This document shows positions 1-6,041 of a stretch of 29,981 nt of DNA, piece by piece. Both the position numbers and the translations under genes were made by a program. A model generated the notes under the pieces. The model was not told the origin of the DNA. It worked only from the letters and a program-made list of their open reading frames with translations, and ran no database searches. Where the stretch lies: the NCBI GenBank assembly GCA_018365265.1, contig JAGZKI010000030.1:1-29981 (forward strand), in the 5' to 3' direction. Numbering within the stretch: position 1 is the first letter of the stretch; every line of letters begins with the position of its first letter. The stretch is from Streptococcus parasanguinis (GTDB lineage Bacteria > Bacillota > Bacilli > Lactobacillales > Streptococcaceae).

Positions 1-99
1 AGCTGATGAAATCAGCGTAGTAGAGCCCACTCAACCACTGCGTCTTACTCGACAATCCAAAAATAATTGAGAGGCTAGGACTTTTGTCCCAGCCTCTTT
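1..99 (+). repeat. Intergenic repeat copy 1 (inverted copy at the right edge)
   Basis: Positions 1-99 match the reverse complement of 29875-29973 at 97 of 99 positions (mismatches at 47 and 92). It contains a small hairpin (stem 2-7 with 11-16, loop GAA) and ends in a terminator-like hairpin with a T run. There is no coding potential. It starts at the first base of the window, so the element probably continues to the left. It looks like a dispersed non-coding streptococcal repeat rather than an IS end: no transposase or target duplication is visible. Confidence 0.85.
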
Positions 100-100
100 T
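71..100 (+). terminator. Rho-independent terminator within the repeat
   Basis: A GAGGCT-GGAC arm (71-80) pairs with GTCC-AGCCTC (86-96), with one A/C mismatch and a T-rich loop, followed by TTTT. It probably ends a transcript entering from the left and insulates rsmD. Confidence 0.75.
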
Positions 101-144
101 AATTGTCGCTTGACCATATCAAATCGCAATTTTCTGATTTTTTT

Positions 145-153
145 TGGTATAAT
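145..153 (+). promoter_or_regulatory. Extended -10 promoter of rsmD
   Basis: TG at 145-146, one base, then TATAAT at 148-153 form an extended -10. No good -35 hexamer is visible about 17 bases upstream. Only seven bases separate the -10 from the rsmD ATG at 161, so transcription should begin at or next to the start codon. Confidence 0.7.
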
Positions 154-160
154 GGTCCCT

Positions 161-700
161 ATGAAAATAGTATCTGGAACCTATGGGGGACGTCCCCTCA
201 AAACACTTGAAGGAAAAACAACCAGGCCGACTTCTGATAAGGTCAGAGGGGCCATGTTCAATATGATTGGTCCTTACTTTGATGGTGGAAGAGTGCTGGA
301 TCTCTATGCTGGAAGTGGTGGGCTCTCTATCGAAGCAGTTTCTCGAGGCATGTCAGAGGCCGTTCTAGTGGAAAGAGATCGTAGAGCGCAGGAGATTGTA
401 GCAGCCAATATTGCCATGACCAAGGAAAAGGAACGGTTTCAACTGCTAAAAATGGAGGCCAAGCAAGCCTTGGGCCTCCTAACGGGCACCTTTGACTTAG
501 TTTTCTTGGACCCTCCGTATGCCAAGGAAGAGATTGTTCGCGATATCGAAACCTTGTGCGAGCGCCATCTCTTGTCAGAGGACGTCATGATTGTGTGCGA
601 AACCGATAAACACGTAGAACTTCCTGAGGAAATCGGACAAGTGGGAATCTGGAAAGAAAAAATCTATGGAATTAGTAAGGTAACAGTATATGTCAGATAG
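161..700 (+). CDS. rsmD: 16S rRNA (guanine966-N2)-methyltransferase RsmD
   Basis: Cytoplasmic SAM-dependent enzyme that methylates G966 of 16S rRNA during small-subunit assembly. The 179-residue protein has the family N-terminus (MKIVSGTYGGRPL), the SAM-binding loop VLDLYAGSGGL at about 45-55 and the DPPY catalytic motif at 117-120. The reading frame is open upstream to a TTG at 110, but those codons lie over the promoter and do not look like the family, so ATG 161 is chosen. No Shine-Dalgarno precedes it, consistent with a leaderless message. The end overlaps coaD by 11 bases, a common rsmD-coaD arrangement in Firmicutes. Confidence 0.95.
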   Translation: MKIVSGTYGGRPLKTLEGKTTRPTSDKVRGAMFNMIGPYFDGGRVLDLYAGSGGLSIEAVSRGMSEAVLVERDRRAQEIVAANIAMTKEKERFQLLKMEAKQALGLLTGTFDLVFLDPPYAKEEIVRDIETLCERHLLSEDVMIVCETDKHVELPEEIGQVGIWKEKIYGISKVTVYVR

Positions 701-1178
701 AAGTGGATTGTTTACAGGATCGTTTGATCCGATTACCATTGGGCATGTGCAATTGATCGAGCGAGCTAGTCGCTTGTTTGACCGTGTCTATGTAGGAATT
801 TTTTATAATTCGGAAAAAGTCGGACTCTTTTCCATTGAGCAGCGCGTGCGCATGGTGAAAGGGGCCTTGGCTCATTTGGAAAATGTTGAAATTGTGACGT
901 CAACTCAAGAGTTGGCTGTGACAGTGGCGCGCAATCTTGGGGTCATCACCTTGATCCGGGGCTTGCGCAATGCACAGGATCTGGTATACGAAGCCAATAT
1001 GGATTACTTTAATCATCAGTTGGCGCCTGAATTGGAGACGGTTTATCTCTATGCCCAGCCTCCTTACCAGGCCATTAGTTCAACACGTATTCGAGAGTTG
1101 CTGGCTTTTCAGCAGGATATCTCACCTTATGTACCAAAGAGTGTAATGGAGGAAATCAAAGATGACACAAGCGAATAA
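690..1178 (+). CDS. coaD: Phosphopantetheine adenylyltransferase CoaD
   Basis: Penultimate step of coenzyme A synthesis: transfers AMP from ATP to 4'-phosphopantetheine to give dephospho-CoA. The 162-residue protein is of normal length. It has the nucleotidyltransferase T/HxGH signature at about 16-19 (TIGH), the GLRN segment near the middle and the second nucleotide-binding motif ISSTRIR at 129-135. It overlaps rsmD upstream by 11 bases and sepM downstream by 17, so the three genes are probably translated from one mRNA. Confidence 0.97.
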   Translation: MSDRSGLFTGSFDPITIGHVQLIERASRLFDRVYVGIFYNSEKVGLFSIEQRVRMVKGALAHLENVEIVTSTQELAVTVARNLGVITLIRGLRNAQDLVYEANMDYFNHQLAPELETVYLYAQPPYQAISSTRIRELLAFQQDISPYVPKSVMEEIKDDTSE

Positions 1179-2244
1179 ACCAAGCTTGCCTACAAAAAAG
1201 AAAAAAGGACGATTGAAAGAATACCGATGGCCGATTGCAGGCGTTCTTTTCTTGCTCCTCTTGCTAGCTGCTTTTGTGATTCGCCTTCCCTATTATATTG
1301 AGATGCCGGGCACGGCAGAAGATATTCGATCGGTCATGACAGTGGATGGAAAAATGGATACCAAGTCAGGGTCTTATGACTTTGTAACCGTGGCAGTGAA
1401 AGAAGCGACCCCGGCTGATTTGATCTATGCTTGGGCGACACCTTTTACAGATATCTACTCTGCCAAGGATATGACAGGTGGTAGTTCGAGCCAAGAATTT
1501 ACGCGGATTAACCAATTCTATATGGAAACCTCGCAAAATATGGCTATCTACCAAGGGTTAAAGACAGCTGGAAAAGAAACCCAGATGGACTTTCTTGGTG
1601 TTTATGTCATGCAGGTAGCAGATGACTCGACCTTTAAGGGAATCTTGAACATTGCGGATACCGTCACCGGTGTGAATGGCAAGACCTTTAAGAGTTCCAA
1701 AGAATTGATTGATTATGTTGGTTCTCAAAAAATTGGCGACCCCGTTTCGGTGACCTATATTGAGGATGGACAAACCAAGACCGCAGACGGGAAGATCATC
1801 AAATTATCCAACGGGAAAAACGGAATCGGGATTAGCCTGATCGACCGGACTGAAGCCAAAGGCGATGTTCCTGTCCAGTTTGCGACTCAAGGGATTGGTG
1901 GACCAAGTGCCGGTATGATGTTTAGCCTAGCTATCTACACCCAAGTGGCTGATCCAGATCTTCGTCAGGGACGCCATATTGCAGGGACAGGAACCATTAA
2001 CCAAGATGGAACGGTTGGCGATATCGGTGGGATTGACAAGAAAGTCGTCGCAGCCGATAAAGAAGGAGCAGAAATTTTCTTTGCCCCTAATAACCCAGTT
2101 TCCAAAGAAGAAAAGAAAGCCAATCCCAAGGCCAAATCAAACTATGAAACAGCTAAAGAAGCAGCGAAACAAATTCATTCGAAGATGAAAATTGTCCCCG
2201 TCAAAACCCTTCAAGATGCTATTGACTATTTGAAAAAGAAGTAG
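1162..2244 (+). CDS. sepM: SepM-type membrane serine protease (PDZ plus Lon-like domain)
   Basis: Membrane-anchored extracellular protease of the YlbL/SepM family. In S. mutans, SepM trims the competence-stimulating peptide to its active form; whether this copy does so is inferred. The basic N-terminus (residues 1-22) is followed by one membrane helix (about 24-40), a PDZ domain (about 145-205) and a Lon C-terminal protease domain. The Ser-Lys dyad is visible: Ser249 in GGPSAG and Lys294 in GGIDKK, 45 residues apart. It is the last gene of the rsmD-coaD-sepM operon. Confidence 0.92.
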   Translation: MTQANKPSLPTKKKKGRLKEYRWPIAGVLFLLLLLAAFVIRLPYYIEMPGTAEDIRSVMTVDGKMDTKSGSYDFVTVAVKEATPADLIYAWATPFTDIYSAKDMTGGSSSQEFTRINQFYMETSQNMAIYQGLKTAGKETQMDFLGVYVMQVADDSTFKGILNIADTVTGVNGKTFKSSKELIDYVGSQKIGDPVSVTYIEDGQTKTADGKIIKLSNGKNGIGISLIDRTEAKGDVPVQFATQGIGGPSAGMMFSLAIYTQVADPDLRQGRHIAGTGTINQDGTVGDIGGIDKKVVAADKEGAEIFFAPNNPVSKEEKKANPKAKSNYETAKEAAKQIHSKMKIVPVKTLQDAIDYLKKK

Positions 2245-2264
2245 AAGTATCTTGTTAGATCAGT

Positions 2265-2284
2265 CTCGTACTTGAAAGTACGAG
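2265..2284. other. Perfect 8-bp hairpin downstream of sepM
   Basis: CTCGTACT (2265-2272) pairs with AGTACGAG (2277-2284) around a TGAA loop. No T run follows, so it is not a terminator by itself. It may stabilise the 3' end of the operon mRNA ahead of the terminator at 2342. Confidence 0.4.
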
Positions 2285-2341
2285 GTAGAGTTGGCAGATA
2301 GGAAGATTCACCTTCTAATCAAATTCAAGTTTTTGCTTATC

Positions 2342-2370
2342 AATCTCTCTATTTTTAGAGGGATTTTTTC
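2342..2370 (+). terminator. Terminator after sepM
   Basis: AATCTCTCT pairs with AGAGGGATT (one T-G pair) around a T-rich loop and runs into six Ts. It separates the sepM operon from ccdA. Confidence 0.75.
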
Positions 2371-2406
2371 TTTATACTGGTATCAGAAAGAAAGGGAGGT
2401 AGTGAA

Positions 2407-3117
2407 ATGATTCAAACCAGTTTGTTTTCCATTTCAGTATTCTTAGCGGGAGTTCTATCCTTTTTCTCCCCATGTATTTTGCCACTGATGCCAGTCTATG
2501 TAGGGATTCTATTGGATTCTGAACGTGTGAAAACTGTTCGAATTTTTGGAAGAGAAATTTCTTGGTATGGCTTGGTGAAGACTCTTTGTTTTATCGCAGG
2601 TCTATCAACTGTTTTCCTGATTCTAGGATACGGTGCAGGGGCCCTTGGCCAGGTGCTTTATGCTCCATGGTTTCGCTATCTGCTAGGAGGGATTGTGATC
2701 CTATTAGGGATTCACCAAATGGAAGTGATCAATCTGAGACAACTCCAAAAGCAAAAGACCATCCAACTCAATAAGAATCGGGAGCGCAATGAATTCTTCA
2801 ATGCTTTTCTGATAGGGGTCACCTTCAGTTTTGGTTGGACCCCTTGTGTCGGACCAGTTTTGAGTTCGGTTCTAGCCATTGCCGCTTCTGGAGGAGATGG
2901 TGCTTTACAAGGTGCTCTCCTGATGCTGGTCTATACATTAGGTTTGGCTCTGCCTTTCTTGCTTTTGGCCTTGGCTTCTAGCTGGGTTCTACAACATTTT
3001 GCTAAACTCAAGCCCCATATGGGAACCTTGAAAAAAATTGGTGGTGCCCTCATCATCTTGATGGGCATCTTGCTGATGCTAGGAAATCTTAATAGCCTCG
3101 CATCCCTGTTTCACTAA
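2407..3117 (+). CDS. ccdA: CcdA-family thiol-disulfide electron carrier
   Basis: Polytopic membrane protein that carries reducing equivalents from cytoplasmic thioredoxin to extracytoplasmic thioredoxin-like lipoproteins. The 236-residue protein has about six hydrophobic helices and the two diagnostic cysteines, Cys23 in FFSPCILP and Cys147 in WTPCVGP. A strong GGGAGG ribosome site precedes the ATG. A TATACT (2373-2378) may be its -10, but no good -35 is seen. It heads a tight series with the Met-rich lipoprotein, etrx and msrAB. The pneumococcal ccdA1-etrx1-msrAB1 locus has the same order except for the small lipoprotein, as far as I recall. Confidence 0.93.
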   Translation: MIQTSLFSISVFLAGVLSFFSPCILPLMPVYVGILLDSERVKTVRIFGREISWYGLVKTLCFIAGLSTVFLILGYGAGALGQVLYAPWFRYLLGGIVILLGIHQMEVINLRQLQKQKTIQLNKNRERNEFFNAFLIGVTFSFGWTPCVGPVLSSVLAIAASGGDGALQGALLMLVYTLGLALPFLLLALASSWVLQHFAKLKPHMGTLKKIGGALIILMGILLMLGNLNSLASLFH

Positions 3118-3143
3118 TCTTGAATGATTAAAGGAGAAAAATC

Positions 3144-3494
3144 ATGAAAAAAATTCTTGCACTTTCTATTGCTACACTTAGCATCGTCACTTTAGCAGCT
3201 TGTTCTGGACAGAAATCAGATTCAGACATGAAAAAAACGGACGATAGTAGTATGATGAAGAAGGACGATATGAAGAAGGACGATATGAAGAAGGACGATA
3301 TGAAGAAGGATGACATGAAGGATTCATCCATGTCCGATGATAAAATGAAAAAAGAAGACATGAAAGATTCATCTATGATGTCTGACAGCAGTTCTGAAAT
3401 GAAGGACGATATGAAAAAGGATGAGATGAAATCCAGCGATTCAGAAATGAAAGACGAAAAGAGTGGATCATCTGATATGAAATCAGACAACTAA
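3144..3494 (+). CDS. Methionine-rich MKKDD pentapeptide-repeat lipoprotein
   Basis: A 116-residue predicted surface lipoprotein with a signal peptide and lipobox (LAAC, Cys20). Of the 97 mature residues, 91 are Met (17), Lys (23), Asp/Glu (30) or Ser (21). There are no aromatic residues and no second cysteine. Met occurs at 38, 43, 48, 53, 58, 63, 68, 73 and 78, exactly every fifth residue, in MKKDD/MKDSS units that fit the MxKDx pentapeptide pattern of a small-protein family of unknown function (from memory, TIGR02953). A good AAAGGAG site precedes the ATG, 26 bases after ccdA. Lying between ccdA and etrx in a methionine-sulfoxide reductase operon, it may be a sacrificial methionine pool recycled by MsrAB (inference). 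Metal binding or a flexible wall spacer are alternatives. Confidence 0.85.
   Translation: MKKILALSIATLSIVTLAACSGQKSDSDMKKTDDSSMMKKDDMKKDDMKKDDMKKDDMKDSSMSDDKMKKEDMKDSSMMSDSSSEMKDDMKKDEMKSSDSEMKDEKSGSSDMKSDN
3255..3314 (+). repeat. 15-bp tandem repeat, four units, inside the lipoprotein gene
   Basis: Units 3255-3269, 3270-3284 and 3285-3299 are identical (ATGAAGAAGGACGAT). The fourth (3300-3314) differs at two silent third positions. Because the unit is 15 bases, slippage would add or remove whole MKKDD pentads without a frameshift. Confidence 0.95.
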
Positions 3495-3501
3495 TGAAAG
3501 A

Positions 3502-3540
3502 AGGGAGAGGTCATCTGAGGATGACTTTCTCCTTATTTTA
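3502..3540 (+). terminator. Intra-operon hairpin (partial terminator or attenuator) between lipoprotein and etrx
   Basis: A long stem, 3502-3515 with 3520-3534 (one bulged T, two or three G-U pairs, TGAG loop), is followed by the weak T-rich tract TATTTTA. It fits a leaky terminator or RNA processing site that would leave more ccdA-lipoprotein mRNA than etrx-msrAB mRNA. Confidence 0.55.
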
Positions 3541-3550
3541 AGAGGTAATA

Positions 3551-4114
3551 ATGATGAAGAAATTAGCTTTAGTAGCTGCAGGATTCTTGTGTACTGGACT
3601 TTTGGGGGCTTGTTCGAGTCAAGGAATGGCTACTTCCAATAAGGATATGGGCCAACAAACAGCCAAAGCTGGGGATAGGCAAACATCTGGCAAGAAAGTG
3701 AAGGATTTTAACCTGCAAGGAGTAGATGGCAAGCCCTACCGCTTATCCGATTACAAGGGAAAGAAAGTTTACCTCAAATTTTGGGCTTCCTGGTGCTCTA
3801 TCTGTCTTTCAACATTAGGCGACACAAATGATTTAGCAAAGGCAGAGGAGGGTAAAGATTATGTGGTCTTATCCGTTGTAGCTCCAACCTTTAATGGTGA
3901 AAAATCGGAAGCAGATTTCAAAAACTGGTACCAGTCTTTGGATTACAAGGATTTCCCAGTCTTAATGGACAGTAAGGGCGACTTGCTCAAAGAGTATGGG
4001 ATTCGCTCTTATCCATCTGCTCTCTTTATTGCAAGCGATGGAACTCTCGCTAAGACCCATATCGGTTATATGAGCAAGGAAGACATCGTCCAGACTCTAA
4101 AAGAAATGAAGTAA
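3551..4114 (+). CDS. etrx: Thioredoxin-fold lipoprotein Etrx (TlpA/ResA-like)
   Basis: Surface thioredoxin-like lipoprotein that takes electrons from CcdA and re-reduces MsrAB; this role is established for pneumococcal Etrx1/Etrx2. The 187-residue protein has a lipobox ending at Cys21 (LLGAC), a short linker, then an AhpC/TSA-redoxin fold with active site WCSIC (Cys82, Cys85) and the cis-Pro region RSYPSA near 157. Two adjacent ATGs (3551, 3554) are possible starts behind AGAGG, with little consequence. It lies 12 bases before msrAB. Confidence 0.92.
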   Translation: MMKKLALVAAGFLCTGLLGACSSQGMATSNKDMGQQTAKAGDRQTSGKKVKDFNLQGVDGKPYRLSDYKGKKVYLKFWASWCSICLSTLGDTNDLAKAEEGKDYVVLSVVAPTFNGEKSEADFKNWYQSLDYKDFPVLMDSKGDLLKEYGIRSYPSALFIASDGTLAKTHIGYMSKEDIVQTLKEMK

Positions 4115-4126
4115 GGAGGACATAAA

Positions 4127-5248
4127 ATGGAAACAAAATGGAAACTCATTTCCATTCTTTTAGTGGGGCTATTTTGTTTTGGAATCTTTTTCCTTGTCAA
4201 AGGATCCATGGCCTTGGATACATCAGATGCGACGACTGAGCAGATCAAAAAAGCATCGATGAGTCAGACTCCAGTAGTCAAAAAAGAGACAAATGAAACG
4301 GTTGATCCAAAGGATCAGCGTGAAATTTATTTGGCTGGTGGTTGCTTCTGGGGCGTAGAGGAATATTTCTCCCGTGTTCCAGGTGTGATTGATGCCGTAT
4401 CAGGATATGCCAATGGAAAGGGAGAAACGACCAAGTATGAATTAGTCCCTCAAACAGGGCATGCCGAAACAGTTCACATCACCTACAATGTCAAGAAGGT
4501 ATCTCTGAAAGAATTGCTCCTGCATTATTTCCGGATTATCGACCCAACGTCGAAGAATCGACAAGGAAATGATCAAGGAACACAATACCGAACAGGTGTC
4601 TATTATGTCTCCCAAGAAGACCTTCCAACCATTAACCAAGTCTTTGAAGAGGTAGCAAAAAAATACGACAAACCGTTAGCGGTGGAAAAAGAGCCACTGA
4701 CTAATTTCATCAAGGCTGAGGATTACCACCAGGATTATCTAAAGAAGCATCCAAATGGGTACTGCCATATCGATGTTAATCAGGCTTCTTATCCTGTTAT
4801 TGATGCTAGTCGCTACTCTAAGCCAAGCGATGAGGAGATCAAAAAGAAGTTATCTCCTGAAGAGTATGCGGTGACACAAAAAAATGATACCGAACGGGCC
4901 TTCTCCAATCGTTACTGGGATCAGTTTGATGCCGGTATTTATGTGGATGTCGTGACCGGTGAGCCTCTCTTCTCCTCTAAGGATAAATTTGATTCTGGTT
5001 GTGGTTGGCCAAGTTTCAGTCGGCCTATTAGTCCTGATGTGGCCATCTATAAGGAGGATAAGAGTTTCAATATGACTCGGACAGAAGTTCGGAGCCGTGT
5101 GGGAAATTCTCATCTTGGCCATGTTTTTACCGATGGTCCCAAGGAAAAAGGCGGCCTTCGCTATTGCATCAATAGTTTGTCTATTACCTTCATTCCCAAA
5201 GCAGAAATGAAAGAAAAGGGCTACGGTTATTTATTGGACTATGTCTGA
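4127..5248 (+). CDS. msrAB: Membrane-anchored methionine sulfoxide reductase MsrA-MsrB fusion
   Basis: Repairs both S- and R-methionine sulfoxide in extracytoplasmic proteins. The 373-residue protein has an uncleaved-looking N-terminal membrane anchor (about 7-25), an MsrA domain with the nucleophile Cys73 in GCFWG, and an MsrB domain with GCGWPSF and the catalytic Cys347 in RYCINS. The anchor distinguishes it from cytoplasmic Msr enzymes and matches the CcdA-Etrx electron route encoded just upstream. The start follows AAGGAGG. No strong terminator follows; a palindromic promoter region for the next operon begins 18 bases after the stop. Confidence 0.96.
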   Translation: METKWKLISILLVGLFCFGIFFLVKGSMALDTSDATTEQIKKASMSQTPVVKKETNETVDPKDQREIYLAGGCFWGVEEYFSRVPGVIDAVSGYANGKGETTKYELVPQTGHAETVHITYNVKKVSLKELLLHYFRIIDPTSKNRQGNDQGTQYRTGVYYVSQEDLPTINQVFEEVAKKYDKPLAVEKEPLTNFIKAEDYHQDYLKKHPNGYCHIDVNQASYPVIDASRYSKPSDEEIKKKLSPEEYAVTQKNDTERAFSNRYWDQFDAGIYVDVVTGEPLFSSKDKFDSGCGWPSFSRPISPDVAIYKEDKSFNMTRTEVRSRVGNSHLGHVFTDGPKEKGGLRYCINSLSITFIPKAEMKEKGYGYLLDYV

Positions 5249-5265
5249 GACAATTCAGTCTATAA

Positions 5266-5288
5266 TTTGCTATAATAAGTATAGCAAA
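5266..5288. promoter_or_regulatory. Palindrome overlapping a -10 box, upstream of the two-component system
   Basis: TTTGCTATA (5266-5274) and TATAGCAAA (5280-5288) are perfect 9-bp inverted arms separated by five bases. A TATAAT (5271-5276) lies inside, with a second TATAAT at 5261-5266. No clear -35 is visible, as expected for an activated or repressed promoter. An RNA hairpin is possible, but no T run follows, so an operator is more likely than a terminator. Confidence 0.55.
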
Positions 5289-5306
5289 AACAAGTAGGTG
5301 AAAGAC

Positions 5307-6041
5307 ATGTATGCGATCATGATTGTGGAAGATGAAGAGCTTATCCGGCAGGGACTGACTTCCTTAGTGGATTATGAACAGTTTGGAATGACCGTCATCA
5401 ACCAGGCTAAAAATGGGCGTGAGGCTTGGGAGAAGTTTCAAGAGCAACCAGCCGATATCCTTCTAACCGACATCAATATGCCACAAATGAATGGCTTGGA
5501 TCTAGCCCATCTCGTCAAAGAGCAGTCTCCGTCTTGTCATATCATTTTTTTGACAGGTTATGATGACTTTGAGTTTGCGAGGAAAGCCATCAAGTTAGGT
5601 GCAGATGATTATTTGCTGAAGCCTTTTTCAAAAGATGATATTGAAGAGATGTTAGCAAAGGTGAAAGGAAAACTTGATCAAGAGCGTAAGAAAGCGCAAG
5701 TCGAAGATTTGGTCAGTCATGGTTATTCGACAGACTTGGAAGAAGCTATTCATGCTCGTTTAGCAGATTCCCAGTTAACCCTGAAGGATCTGGCCTATCA
5801 ACTTGGTTTCAGTCCCTCTTATCTAAGCGTATTGATCAAGAAAAAATTGGGACTCCCCTTCCAAGACTACCTCATCCAGGAGCGAATGAAGAAGGCTCAA
5901 CTCTTGCTTCTCACGACAGATCTAAAGATTTATGAGATTGCCGATCAGGTTGGTTTTGAAGATATGAACTATTTTTCTCAACGCTTTAAGCAGGTTGTTG
6001 GGGTGACACCAAGGCAGTACAAAAAAGGAGAGCATGAATGA
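5307..6041 (+). CDS. AraC-type response regulator (YesN family, TCS09-like)
   Basis: Cytoplasmic two-component transcription regulator, 244 residues. The receiver domain occupies about 1-118, with acidic residues near Glu8/Asp9 and the phospho-acceptor Asp55 in LLTDINMP, and FLTGYDD near 84-90. A linker leads to a C-terminal AraC/XylS double helix-turn-helix (about 150-240). ATG 5307 is preferred over an in-frame GTG at 5298 because AGGTGA (5296-5301) is then a well-placed ribosome site. Its stop overlaps the kinase start by four bases. Position after msrAB matches pneumococcal TCS09 (SP_0661/0662) as I recall. Confidence 0.9.
   Translation: MYAIMIVEDEELIRQGLTSLVDYEQFGMTVINQAKNGREAWEKFQEQPADILLTDINMPQMNGLDLAHLVKEQSPSCHIIFLTGYDDFEFARKAIKLGADDYLLKPFSKDDIEEMLAKVKGKLDQERKKAQVEDLVSHGYSTDLEEAIHARLADSQLTLKDLAYQLGFSPSYLSVLIKKKLGLPFQDYLIQERMKKAQLLLLTTDLKIYEIADQVGFEDMNYFSQRFKQVVGVTPRQYKKGEHE

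Noticed and set aside
1..99. IS-element or transposon terminal inverted repeat pair with 29875-29973
   Set aside because: The 29.8 kb between is core chromosome, there is no transposase, and the element ends in a terminator hairpin rather than transposon-like ends.
110..160. Upstream extension of rsmD from a TTG codon
   Set aside because: It covers the -10 promoter box and does not resemble the family N-terminus, which begins at 161.
3255..3314. Possible CRISPR or regulatory repeat array
   Set aside because: The 15-bp units are head to tail without spacers and lie in frame inside a coding region.
3128..3490. Minus-strand frame of 120 codons rich in Ser/Phe/Ile opposite the Met-rich lipoprotein
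   Set aside because: It is the mirror of a low-complexity gene; the plus strand has a ribosome site, signal peptide and lipobox, the minus strand has none.
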